Shown piece by piece: positions 1-8,131 of a stretch of 64,000 bases of DNA. A program made the position numbers and the translations under genes. Source of the stretch: Candidatus Baldrarchaeum yapensis (lineage in GTDB: Archaea > Asgardarchaeota > Baldrarchaeia > Baldrarchaeales > Baldrarchaeaceae); assembly GCA_016840465.1 (NCBI GenBank), contig JAEOSH010000001.1, positions 1 through 64,000 on the forward strand, in the 5' to 3' direction. Numbering within the stretch: the first letter of the stretch is position 1; the number at the start of each line of letters is the position of its first letter. Under the pieces are notes generated by a model. It saw only the letters and a program-made list of their open reading frames with translations, was not told the DNA's origin and did not search any database.

Positions 1-19
1 AGATGTGTATAAGAGACAG
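1..19 (+). other. Nextera/Tn5 mosaic-end adapter remnant
   Basis: The first 19 bases read AGATGTGTATAAGAGACAG, which is exactly the transposase mosaic-end sequence used in Nextera libraries. It is library adapter and not genomic DNA. It marks position 1 as a contig edge where untrimmed reads were assembled. Confidence 0.97.
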
Positions 20-171
20 CCTTATACAAACTACACTTTAAGTGTATGATGTAAGTAATGTAAAGTTAACGCTCCTAAATTGATTCGATTGTTTCAATGC
101 ATCGCTCGCATATTGTTTTAACCCTTTTTGTAAGTAATTTGCTGCTTGACGCCATTCATATGAGTCATATT
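20..171. other. contig-edge stretch, possibly chimeric
   Basis: No gene of this genome is recognised between the adapter and the NapH-like stop codon. On the minus strand one frame is open from about 180 down to a TAA near 38. Its codon choice (CAA for Gln, TTA for Leu, CGT for Arg) looks more like a low-GC bacterium than the neighbouring genes, which prefer AGA/AGG for Arg. Because it touches an adapter, a chimeric read end is possible. It may equally be ordinary intergenic DNA. Confidence 0.3.
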
Positions 172-1170
172 TCAAAGAGATACCGATAGTCTTAATGCAT
201 TTTCCTTGCATGCCACAATGCAAGCGAGACAACGAATACACTCCCGACTTTTTATGTTCTCCCAGTGCTCTCGTAGAATGTTTATCCCCATTGGGCACAT
301 TTCCATGCAGTATCTCTCTTTACATGCTTCCTTTAAGCATAGTGCGATTCTTCTGCTCACTCGTATGACAGAGTTTCCCGATAACGCGCCTTGGAGTGCG
401 CCCATTGGGCAGAACCATCTGCACCATGCACGTGGTACGAAAAACGAGAGTACTATTACAAATACAAGTATTGATAAGCGAAGCCAAAAGAAGTAGGGCC
501 ATTTGATGATCTCACTTATTGTTTTAAGCGAGATTCGCCCTTCTAAAATTATTCTGGGAATTGCCGAAAAGAGAAAGACGGATGGATCTATTGCCGTATA
601 AATTCCTTGTGTTAACGGTTCAAATGCCTCCAATAGAGTGTGCCAATTAAGAATTCTCGCAAGAACGAAAATCGTAGTTATCAGTATTATTACACCGAGG
701 AGCCAGTACTTAACTTTCATGAGTGTATAATTTGTCCTATGTGAAACTTTGAGGTGATTTGGATTCAATGCGCCCACAATATCCTGAATGAAGCCAAAAG
801 GGCATACCCAGCCGCAAAATGCTCTTCCAAGAAGGACCGCCGTGACTACGACTACGCCCAGCGCTACTAACGGAAACCATAATTCAAATGCGTATCGCTG
901 AATCACATCAAATGCACCAGCGACGACAGTATTAGGGGCGCTGTAAGGATAACTTATTGGAAGAACGAGTGGGTGAGATCTCAAATAATTCTCAACATTA
1001 GTATAAATGTTGGCAAAAATGTCGCTGAGCGGAAACTCCATCTTCGTCGGAAACAATTCGAACTTTTCATTAAACAGAATTATGATCGGTAAATTTATTA
1101 GGATAAATGAGACTATCTGACAAATCCTCCTGAGCGAAATATATACAATCTTTTTTAATCGAGTTCTCAC
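172..1170 (-). CDS. NapH/PceC-like 4Fe-4S membrane protein
   Basis: A polytopic membrane electron-transfer protein of the NapH type, expected to pass electrons between a membrane quinone-like pool and soluble Fe-S proteins. Hydrophobic segments lie near residues 15-33, 97-116 and at several later points. The two signature motifs are CGWVCPFG (residues 119-126) and CRWFCPMG (about 250), followed by C-terminal ferredoxin-like cysteines (CMEMCP and CIRCLACIVAC). The start is GTG with GAGGGA just upstream. It lies 10 bp after the small membrane protein at 1181-1321 and is probably co-transcribed with it. The last residues lie close to a suspicious contig edge, so the very C-terminus should be treated with care. 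The electron donor and acceptor are unknown. Confidence 0.8.
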   Translation of the reverse strand: MRTRLKKIVYISLRRICQIVSFILINLPIIILFNEKFELFPTKMEFPLSDIFANIYTNVENYLRSHPLVLPISYPYSAPNTVVAGAFDVIQRYAFELWFPLVALGVVVVTAVLLGRAFCGWVCPFGFIQDIVGALNPNHLKVSHRTNYTLMKVKYWLLGVIILITTIFVLARILNWHTLLEAFEPLTQGIYTAIDPSVFLFSAIPRIILEGRISLKTISEIIKWPYFFWLRLSILVFVIVLSFFVPRAWCRWFCPMGALQGALSGNSVIRVSRRIALCLKEACKERYCMEMCPMGINILREHWENIKSRECIRCLACIVACKENALRLSVSL

Positions 1171-1180
1171 AAGTAATCCC

Positions 1181-1321
1181 TCACGGAATTCCTATCATTG
1201 AAACCTCCGCTGGCTTGCCAATTATTTTTACCAATAATTCCAGATTCGCAAGAACTATGCCTAGAACTATTAATGAGACACCTATCATGAGCAGTGTTAG
1301 TATTGAGACGCTGTTGCGCAT
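1181..1321 (-). CDS. small single-span membrane protein
   Basis: A 46-residue protein, almost entirely one hydrophobic helix (roughly residues 5-28) followed by a short polar tail. I chose the ATG at 1321 because GAGGT lies 7 bases before it; an in-frame start further upstream would add a polar stretch without a visible ribosome binding site. It ends 10 bp before the NapH-like gene on the same strand, so it may be a small subunit or assembly partner of that protein. No family is recognised. Confidence 0.5.
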   Translation of the reverse strand: MRNSVSILTLLMIGVSLIVLGIVLANLELLVKIIGKPAEVSMIGIP

Positions 1322-1406
1322 GAGTTTTACCTCGTCTGTGTTAATACGTTCATTGCAACTTCTGTAAGTGGAAAGGTTAAAATTCAGAGACCTCAAGATA
1401 GATGTT

Positions 1407-1418
1407 CAAATATAAAAT
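1407..1418 (+). promoter_or_regulatory. candidate TATA box for the 1488 gene run
   Basis: An AT-rich element, CAAATATAAAAT, lies about 75 bp before the start at 1488 and fits an archaeal TATA box. It could serve the plus-strand run 1488-3611. It is inferred from sequence only. Confidence 0.35.
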
Positions 1419-1487
1419 TGCCGATGAAGAGTGCCTGCGTCGCTGACCTGTGATGATCCCACGCAGGGCTGAGGTGTGGGGGTATCG

Positions 1488-2150
1488 ATGATGGAAAATC
1501 CCCATTCGGGTCAAAGAAATCCGCATGAGGAATATCATGAGGTTATCGCTGTTCCTACACGTGTTTGCCATCATATTATTGATGTGCTTTGCTATTCTAT
1601 AATTTCGGTTTTAACTGGTGAAATTTCTATTTGTGTGGAGAAGTTTGAAAATTCTTTGGTAATTATAAACGATTCGCAAGATATCTTACTTAAAATAGGG
1701 ATTTCTCGTAGTAATAATGATAAAGTGACAGTAAGTCTAATAGGCAATCTTCCGATCAGAAGCAATTCATTAAAAAAGGAGATTATAAGAAAAACGTCGG
1801 AGATTTTAGCAATTTTAGCGGGTATGAGAGATGATTTACGTACAGATGTAATAGAGTTAATGCACAGTGTGTGTTTTCTGGAAAACTGCGGTTTTTATAT
1901 TAGGAGACGTAATTTGCAGAGTGCGTACATATTTCTTAATAGGGCGCGAGAAAGCCTCCTTAATACAAAATTGTCTTCAGAACCGATAAACGAGATAGTA
2001 TTGAAATCATTCCGCCTATTAAGCATCATATACAGACTTTTAGGGAAAGAGAGTATATCTCCGAGTCTCCTAGAGCGTATGTTTACAATAGTGTCCACAT
2101 GGAAAAACACGCTTATATTCACACTTGATGGACTGATGCATAAAGCGTGA
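1488..2150 (+). CDS. hypothetical protein, 220 aa
   Basis: No family is recognised. The protein has no clear membrane segment. Its second half is rich in predicted helix (about residues 95-215), including a stretch around 140-165 that resembles a helical repeat. Two in-frame ATG codons occur at 1488 and 1491, and GGGGGT precedes 1488; a GTG at 1476 is less likely. It is the first gene of a plus-strand run with a small zinc-finger protein (16 bp downstream) and a Gfo/Idh/MocA oxidoreductase. Open length and spacing support a real gene; the function is unknown. Confidence 0.6.
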   Translation: MMENPHSGQRNPHEEYHEVIAVPTRVCHHIIDVLCYSIISVLTGEISICVEKFENSLVIINDSQDILLKIGISRSNNDKVTVSLIGNLPIRSNSLKKEIIRKTSEILAILAGMRDDLRTDVIELMHSVCFLENCGFYIRRRNLQSAYIFLNRARESLLNTKLSSEPINEIVLKSFRLLSIIYRLLGKESISPSLLERMFTIVSTWKNTLIFTLDGLMHKA

Positions 2151-2165
2151 CGGGGCGTGTTACTG

Positions 2166-2396
2166 ATGGGGAAGGTAAAGAAGGGCGTTACGTGTGGAGT
2201 TGCCGGATGCGAAAACATAGCTGAGAGATCAATTTCTGTAGAGAAAATAAAGGGTATCATCGATGATATAGGGCTTAAATTCTCTCAAAGTGATGCACGC
2301 AGAGTTTACCTTTGCGAAAAGCACTATAAAGACGTGAAGAAGATTCTTAAGAAGAAGAAACTAACGGAAAAGTGGAGATTGGGACTGCCGTTTTAG
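2166..2396 (+). CDS. small CxxC-type zinc-binding protein
   Basis: A 76-residue basic protein with cysteines at the start (CGVAGC) and a later C-x2-H (LCEKH), compatible with one zinc site. The tail is very Lys-rich, as in nucleic-acid or ribosome-associated small proteins. The ATG at 2166 has GGGGCG eight bases upstream; a GTG at 2157 is an alternative. Its stop codon directly abuts the GTG of the next gene, suggesting translational coupling. Exact function is unknown. Confidence 0.6.
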   Translation: MGKVKKGVTCGVAGCENIAERSISVEKIKGIIDDIGLKFSQSDARRVYLCEKHYKDVKKILKKKKLTEKWRLGLPF

Positions 2397-3347
2397 GTGA
2401 ACCGTTTGCGCAAGAAAACTGCTGTCATTGGTTGTGGGTGGTTTGGATCTGCGCATTGTCGGGTTTACAGTAGCATTTCAGATCTTGTTGCTGTTTGCGA
2501 CGTCGATGACAAGAAAGCAAAGAAATTGTCAGAAGAATACAGGGCAAACTGGTATACAGATCCGGTGGAAATGTTTGAGAAGGAAAACGTAGATGCTGTA
2601 AGCGTTGTTGTGCCTCCGGAACACATACCGAGAGTTACTAAGGTAGCGGCGGAATATGGTGTCGACGTTCTAATGGAGAAACCGCTAGGAACAAGATTAG
2701 ATGATGTGAAGAATCTCATGAAGTATACAAAGAAAGTAAGAATTATGCCCGGATTTATAGAGTTATTTAATCCCATGCTAGACGTACTTGTTGAAAATTT
2801 AGAAAATATTGGAGATACGTTGATAGTTAGCACCAAACGCATAGGGCTCATGCCCCGCAGACATTGGCAAATTGGAGTAATATTAGATCTCGCATTTCAT
2901 GATCTATACGTATTAGACAGGCTCTTTGGCGATGTTCGGGGGTTTCACGTCACGGCCAGCTATATTCATGACGACAAATTCGAAGACTATGCGATCATAA
3001 TTTTAGAATTTAAGAATGGAATCAAAGGGTTGATTGAGGCAAACTGGCTTACCCCATTTAAAGAGAGGAAAATAAGAGTCTACGGCTCAAAGGGAACATT
3101 AGAAGGAGATTTTATAACTCAGGAAATTAGATTATTACTTGGACTTGAAAAAAACTTAAAGTTCTTCAACAGAGAGATTTCCTACAAACCTATTAGAACA
3201 ATAGAACCTTTGAAGATCGAACTGGAGAAGTTTCTCTACGAAGAGGAGGATATTGTGACGTTGGAGGATGGCATACGCATTCTCGAGCTGGCGTTGAACA
3301 TTTGTAAGAAAGCATATGAGACTAAAAAGGCAATGCCAGAAACATAA
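2397..3347 (+). CDS. Gfo/Idh/MocA family oxidoreductase
   Basis: An NAD(P)-dependent sugar or polyol dehydrogenase-like enzyme of 316 residues, the usual length. The N-terminal Rossmann fold shows VIGCGWFG (residues 10-17) and the family motif EKP (94-96). The C-terminal catalytic domain has DLAFHDLYVLD with the expected histidine. The start is GTG, immediately after the stop of the small zinc protein. The substrate cannot be told from sequence. In archaea such enzymes act in nucleotide-sugar, inositol or surface glycan metabolism. It belongs to the short operon 1488-3611. Confidence 0.85.
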   Translation: MNRLRKKTAVIGCGWFGSAHCRVYSSISDLVAVCDVDDKKAKKLSEEYRANWYTDPVEMFEKENVDAVSVVVPPEHIPRVTKVAAEYGVDVLMEKPLGTRLDDVKNLMKYTKKVRIMPGFIELFNPMLDVLVENLENIGDTLIVSTKRIGLMPRRHWQIGVILDLAFHDLYVLDRLFGDVRGFHVTASYIHDDKFEDYAIIILEFKNGIKGLIEANWLTPFKERKIRVYGSKGTLEGDFITQEIRLLLGLEKNLKFFNREISYKPIRTIEPLKIELEKFLYEEEDIVTLEDGIRILELALNICKKAYETKKAMPET

Positions 3348-3359
3348 TAATGGGTGTAC

Positions 3360-3611
3360 ATGAGCGCGTTGCTGGCAATCCTACTGATAACTCTGGTATG
3401 GACACTTGATGCGATCGCGATCGCTTTGGCAAATGATGCAGGATCCCTATTTGTGGCTTCAATGCCCGTACTGGTTACGTTGCCAGTGATATTAATATTA
3501 CTGGATAACATCGAGAATCCGCTTGTACTTGGAATAATAAAACTGTCCATTGCCGTCATTTCGTTACTAATATTTGTAAAGTTGATTCAGTTAACGGTTT
3601 TCCCCGAGTAG
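3360..3611 (+). CDS. small two/three-helix membrane protein
   Basis: An 83-residue hydrophobic protein with helices at about 4-24, 33-50 and 58-78. No family is recognised. It follows the oxidoreductase by 12 bp and ends the plus-strand run. Its last 25 bp overlap the 3' end of the convergent nucleotidyltransferase gene. ATG at 3360 is preferred over GTG at 3354. Confidence 0.5.
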   Translation: MSALLAILLITLVWTLDAIAIALANDAGSLFVASMPVLVTLPVILILLDNIENPLVLGIIKLSIAVISLLIFVKLIQLTVFPE

Positions 3612-4735
3612 TTTTTTACCTTAAGTGTCTGTTCGTAGTACCTAGGACCATATGTTAGTACTATTTGGAAGAATTCTCCCTTATCTGGAGGCTTGACTTC
3701 TTCTAGCCAGCCGGATATGAAAACCTCCTCATCCTTATATGCTTGTAATCTAAACTCCTCAACATAGGAAACTACACGAATTATATCATCGGTTTTAGGC
3801 CCCTTCATTATCGTTACGTCTTCAATTTCATATACCGATGGGAAAAACATCGAATCTGTATCATCACGAACTTTCGCGAGGCATTCAATCCATCCAACCT
3901 TGCGTACACGGGTGCCAGGTGTATAAAGTGGTGAAATTTCATCCCATTTCTTAACAGGTTCAAATTCTACCTTGACAAATCTACCGAGTTTCTCACTTCG
4001 CGCATCATATATGCAATAGATCAATTTTCTGGCACCATGACTTATAAACTCATCAAATGATATGTTTTTAAACCGCCACACCTTTTCGCTCATTGTCAAC
4101 CTCCAATGTACAAATTCATTTAACCATCTTGTGTTGTTCTCCTTAAAGAGTTCGGAAAGTAGATTTCGGAGTTCTTCGGTTTCTCTTCTTCCGTAAATTA
4201 CCAAATCTATGTCGCTATAGTTAACGTGATAGAAATCATGAAGTAATGAACCAAATACCCCAAAATCTCTAATTTTCAATTTTGATCTCCCAGTTATTTC
4301 GTCTAAAATTTTAATTAGGAGTTCTACCAAGGGATCAACAACATCTGCTGTTTCTAAAATTCTTTTAAGCTTTTCGTCGGGATATCTGCATTCCACAATC
4401 ATATCATTTCTTATTCCAACAAGATAAGTGCCTAATACATCGAAATACACCTGATATTGCGGATATCTATTTAAGATGAATTTTAAGCCCTCATCTTGAT
4501 AAAACTTGTAATAAAGAATCTTGCATCCTGTTCGAGGGGCCCTCTTGTTGTTTGATTTATAAATCGTTGCGGGGGCGTACTCGGGATCGCAAATATATCC
4601 CGATTTCGGATGGTCATAGCCTAAAACTCTAAATATTATCCCTTCCTTGGATATTGGCGCATCTCTGTCACGAAGTTTTTTGCGTGACAAATATATTCCT
4701 CTCCAATTCCGCTCCCTATTACTATTCTCCACCAC
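3587..4735 (-). CDS. polymerase-beta-fold nucleotidyltransferase paralogue (NT2)
   Basis: One of four related proteins in this window that resemble the archaeal 'predicted nucleotidyltransferase' group (COG1665-like). It has an N-terminal module with a degenerate GYDHPKSG motif, a minimal nucleotidyltransferase core (GSLL..., then SDIDLVIYG, giving the GS and DxD metal ligands), and a C-terminal module with a SMFFPSVYEI motif. The frame overlaps the upstream paralogue by 100 bp if the GTG at 4735 is used. By alignment with its paralogues the true start may be the TTG at 4690, still overlapping by 55 bp. It is the last gene of the GluRS-JAMM-NT1-NT2 run. The substrate is unknown. Confidence 0.75.
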   Translation of the reverse strand: MVENSNRERNWRGIYLSRKKLRDRDAPISKEGIIFRVLGYDHPKSGYICDPEYAPATIYKSNNKRAPRTGCKILYYKFYQDEGLKFILNRYPQYQVYFDVLGTYLVGIRNDMIVECRYPDEKLKRILETADVVDPLVELLIKILDEITGRSKLKIRDFGVFGSLLHDFYHVNYSDIDLVIYGRRETEELRNLLSELFKENNTRWLNEFVHWRLTMSEKVWRFKNISFDEFISHGARKLIYCIYDARSEKLGRFVKVEFEPVKKWDEISPLYTPGTRVRKVGWIECLAKVRDDTDSMFFPSVYEIEDVTIMKGPKTDDIIRVVSYVEEFRLQAYKDEEVFISGWLEEVKPPDKGEFFQIVLTYGPRYYEQTLKVKNYSGKTVN

Positions 4736-5685
4736 TCATCACCAGTGCTGGTGTTATATACTTTCTCGAGCATGCCAACTCCGTAAATGATATCGCCCTC
4801 CCTTGCATACCCTCTGTATGCGCCTATCATTGAGACTAGTTCCTCCGGCTTCGCATCAACATCCGGTCTTATATCACACAATGAAATTTTATAAATGGCA
4901 GGCCTGAACACCGATTCCCGTGCGTCCTTAATCTTACATACAAACTTTACTGGATGTATGGCGTGATACAGCATTTTACCATATCGTTCCTTGATCTCTT
5001 CATATTTTCGTATCGCATTAACAACAAATTTTGTGTTTAAAAAGAGCCCTTTGTTCTTTCTATATAGATCTGTGTCATCTTCGAAAATTATCTTCAATTC
5101 TCCACTTCTATGGAGTTTTTCAAGTGCATTCCTTACCCTTCTGTAATTTTCCGCCCCATAAACGGCGATGTCAATGTCACTGCCCTTTCTGTGCATTCCA
5201 AGAAGTATTGAACCATGTATACCGAAATCTTCGATGTCAACCGAAGACTCCGTACTTAGAAGTTCTATTAACTGTAATGCTCGTCTTTCAAGATCGTCTT
5301 TCTCCCTTTTGCATATTAATCTCTTCAAACCTTCTTCCGGGACATATACGTACTTTATTAATTCTCTTGGGACCGCAATGAACAGTTTTCCACTGAAGAT
5401 GCAATGATATACATACTCTGGTAGTTTTTTCGTGAATGTGGAGAGTTCTTTTACATATACATCTGGTGAGAACAATTTTCTCGGTCGATACATGCTTATT
5501 CCCGAAAACTTCCAGTGAACACTTTTTAAGAATGATATGTCGAACATTCCCACAAGATTTTCGGGTATGTACTTGGGATATGCGATTACGCGGTTCGCGG
5601 GGTGAGAATATCCAAATACGTAAAAAATAATGTTGTCGCGAGATATTACAACATCACCGTCCCTAGGAATCCATTTTCCTCTCAT
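4636..5685 (-). CDS. polymerase-beta-fold nucleotidyltransferase paralogue (NT1)
   Basis: A 349-residue protein with the same three-part layout as the other three paralogues. Residues about 14-42 hold the HPANRVIAYPKYIP module, 150-250 the nucleotidyltransferase core (GS at 158-159, DID at 170-172), and about 275-345 a C-terminal module. The GS and DxD residues needed for two-metal nucleotidyl transfer are present. The start ATG overlaps the stop of the JAMM gene (ATGA). The family is predicted to transfer nucleotides to RNA, protein or small molecules, but no substrate can be named. Confidence 0.8.
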   Translation of the reverse strand: MRGKWIPRDGDVVISRDNIIFYVFGYSHPANRVIAYPKYIPENLVGMFDISFLKSVHWKFSGISMYRPRKLFSPDVYVKELSTFTKKLPEYVYHCIFSGKLFIAVPRELIKYVYVPEEGLKRLICKREKDDLERRALQLIELLSTESSVDIEDFGIHGSILLGMHRKGSDIDIAVYGAENYRRVRNALEKLHRSGELKIIFEDDTDLYRKNKGLFLNTKFVVNAIRKYEEIKERYGKMLYHAIHPVKFVCKIKDARESVFRPAIYKISLCDIRPDVDAKPEELVSMIGAYRGYAREGDIIYGVGMLEKVYNTSTGDEWWRIVIGSGIGEEYICHAKNFVTEMRQYPRKG

Positions 5686-6380
5686 GGAGATAACACCAAT
5701 AACATCAGTGACAGTAAGATTATTGTCATCGATAGAATAACTAATAGGATGTTTATCGTTTTGATTTCTTCCCTAATTGCTAAAAATTCCTTCTGAATAC
5801 TCTCCTGTAATGCCTCTTCGCCCGTACCGTCAACAAATCTCTTACCTAAAATTTCCATTGCTGCATATGCAATAATCTTAAGCACATCTTCTGATGATAC
5901 CTCCCATAATATTTCGGCGGGTCTTTCATTTTCCAATCTGTAAACTTTAATATCACTCGTAAATACCTCACGATCTCTTACCCATCTGCTCGGATCTATC
6001 ACCAGGGCTATTGCCTTATCGTAAAGTTTCTGATAGATTCTTTGAGTATTCACGTCAATTTCACTCAGAAAATCAGCACCATACCCCGGGTGGCTATGCC
6101 ACCATCCGATGATTTTCTCTTCCGATGATTTTCTTTCAAGACTCTCAGCTATATTGGCTATTTTTACAGGATCTAAGAGAACATATGCCTTACTGGACGT
6201 TTCACAAACTTCTTCAGCGTCGGTTACAAATATTTCATCTTTGACCTCTTTACCTATAAGAATACCGCCTGTCTCATTACTATAAGCATTTACAGCGAAT
6301 ACGAATATTTTTAAAAATGCTATTGGCGAAATTTTTACAGAAGGCCTATTTTCCATCAAAATCTCCTCAATCATGTGCAT
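5682..6380 (-). CDS. JAMM/MPN+ metalloprotease, C-terminal membrane anchor
   Basis: A JAB1/MPN/Mov34 domain protein with the full zinc-protease signature: Glu36 (ETGGILIG), H95-S-H97-P, Ser106 and Asp109. In archaea such enzymes remove SAMP/ubiquitin-like modifiers or process sulfur-carrier proteins. Unusually, the last 25 residues are a strong hydrophobic helix ending the protein, so it should sit on the membrane as a tail-anchored protein with the protease facing the cytosol. It overlaps the GluRS stop by 14 bp and the nucleotidyltransferase start by 4 bp, so the genes are translationally coupled. Confidence 0.85.
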   Translation of the reverse strand: MHMIEEILMENRPSVKISPIAFLKIFVFAVNAYSNETGGILIGKEVKDEIFVTDAEEVCETSSKAYVLLDPVKIANIAESLERKSSEEKIIGWWHSHPGYGADFLSEIDVNTQRIYQKLYDKAIALVIDPSRWVRDREVFTSDIKVYRLENERPAEILWEVSSEDVLKIIAYAAMEILGKRFVDGTGEEALQESIQKEFLAIREEIKTINILLVILSMTIILLSLMLLVLSP

Positions 6381-8118
6381 AATAGCATAGTATTTTGTCC
6401 TCAGATACTCTATCCACTCTTACAAAGCCAAATCTCTCAAACTGTATCACCTGATCTACGGTGAGGTGCTTGCATGCGTACTCGCCTACACCCTTTACTA
6501 GTGTACCGTCCGGCATTATTATCTCAACATCTATGCACTTATCGGGCAGAACCCATTGTATTATGGAGTAAGATTTTGATTTCGCAAAACCAACATCATA
6601 ACCTTGAAACTTCGATATTAAAATTCTTTTTTCCTTCACAAACTTCACGACCTCGAAGTTTAATAGCCCTTTTAACCTTGCACCTCCTTTTCCCATAATA
6701 CTTTCAATATCTTGCATCGGTATGACAAATTTCGCTATGCCACCAATCACCCTTACATTTATTGTGCGAGCGCCAAATTTCTTTACATTCGGATGATATG
6801 GAAGTTGTACACTTATAGTACTATCCGGAATTCCATGAACCTTGAGAAGAACGTAAGGCTCTCGTACAAAGAAATATCGAGGCGCTTCGGGATCGATTAA
6901 TCTACGATTATACGCATAAAGAGAAGAAGGATCAAACTCTACATCCGTTAAACTTAAACCTAAACTTAAGAGGTACTCTCTCAACGCCTCAGGCCTGATG
7001 CCTCTTTTTGCAAGTGACTGTAAACTCCATGTTCTAGGATCATCCCATCCTCGTAATATTTTCCTCTCTATTAACATCCTTGCTTTGCTCTTACTCAGAA
7101 CAGCTCCTTTGAATGATATTTTTCCGTAATGCACGAATTCTCGTATAGGCCACCCGAAAAACTTCCAAATTATTTGCTCCATTCTGTCCTCCTTTATTAA
7201 ATCCTTACCACGTAGTATATGAGTTATTCCGAGGAGATGATCGTCAATTGCCCACGAGAACTCCAGCAGAGGCCATACACGATATTTCATGCCAACTCTC
7301 GGGTGCTCTCGCTCCGATATTCTCATAATTACATGATCTCGTAGTGCCGGATCTTCCAGATCCATGCCGGATTTTATTCTAACAACAGCCTCGCCCTCAC
7401 CGTAGGTGCCATCCAGCATTTTATCCCAATGTTCTAAGTTTTCCTCCACGGATTGACTTCTATGAGGACAAGGAATACCGGTAATCTTGTACTTTGTTCG
7501 CCACTCTTCTGCATCACAAAGACAAACATACGCATGACCCCTTTTGAGAAGTTCCTCACAGTATTTGTAAAAGATCGGCAACCTATCAGACTTATATATT
7601 GTCTTGTGATATTTCACGCCAAGCCAATTGAGCCCCTCTTTTATCATCTCATACGCTTCCGGAACTATGCGCTTTTCCTCACTGCCTATAGTGTCGTCGT
7701 ATACTAGTAGTAATTTCCCTGAGTACATCTTGACGTACTCGTCATTTAACACTGCCATTCTGGCATTTCCTATATGTAAAGGGCCTGAAGGGAAAGGTGC
7801 AAGCCTCATAACAACTTTTCTCCATCTCTCAACGTTAGGTAATGGTGGTAGTTTCTTTTCCTCCTTCTTCCCTGCTTTCGGTACCTCTAGTGGTGATAGC
7901 TTTTCGAGCAGTTTCTTCTGTTCTTCTGATGACATCTCATTTACTTTTTTCACGATTTCTTCTGTTAACTTTGCAAGCTCTTTTGCCTCACTTTTCAACT
8001 CTGGAAAAGTTGCAAGCAATTTTCCCAGTACGGCCTTTGCTTTCGCTTTTCCACCATACTTTATGGCATTCATCAAAGCAAGACGCATTATGTTCTCTTC
8101 GACTTCCCTTTCCCGCAT
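6367..8118 (-). CDS. gltX: glutamyl-tRNA synthetase, archaeal type
   Basis: Charges tRNA-Glu (and in many archaea also tRNA-Gln, which is later amidated). The N-terminal 100 residues are helical and Lys/Glu-rich, as in archaeal GluRS. The class I HIGH motif appears as PLHIGN (113-118), and the KMSKS-like loop as LSKSK (341-345). The C-terminal third is the beta-barrel anticodon-binding region of the GlnRS-like type. At 583 residues it has the usual length. The ATG at 8118 is preceded by GGCGG. It lies 13 bp downstream of DUF72 and overlaps the JAMM gene. Confidence 0.95.
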   Translation of the reverse strand: MREREVEENIMRLALMNAIKYGGKAKAKAVLGKLLATFPELKSEAKELAKLTEEIVKKVNEMSSEEQKKLLEKLSPLEVPKAGKKEEKKLPPLPNVERWRKVVMRLAPFPSGPLHIGNARMAVLNDEYVKMYSGKLLLVYDDTIGSEEKRIVPEAYEMIKEGLNWLGVKYHKTIYKSDRLPIFYKYCEELLKRGHAYVCLCDAEEWRTKYKITGIPCPHRSQSVEENLEHWDKMLDGTYGEGEAVVRIKSGMDLEDPALRDHVIMRISEREHPRVGMKYRVWPLLEFSWAIDDHLLGITHILRGKDLIKEDRMEQIIWKFFGWPIREFVHYGKISFKGAVLSKSKARMLIERKILRGWDDPRTWSLQSLAKRGIRPEALREYLLSLGLSLTDVEFDPSSLYAYNRRLIDPEAPRYFFVREPYVLLKVHGIPDSTISVQLPYHPNVKKFGARTINVRVIGGIAKFVIPMQDIESIMGKGGARLKGLLNFEVVKFVKEKRILISKFQGYDVGFAKSKSYSIIQWVLPDKCIDVEIIMPDGTLVKGVGEYACKHLTVDQVIQFERFGFVRVDRVSEDKILCYYAHD

Positions 8119-8131
8119 AGTTTTCCGCCCG

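Noticed and set aside
4636-4735. Frameshift joining the two nucleotidyltransferases NT1 and NT2
   Set aside because: Both proteins are complete, with all three modules each, so they are tandem paralogues with overlap and not one broken gene.
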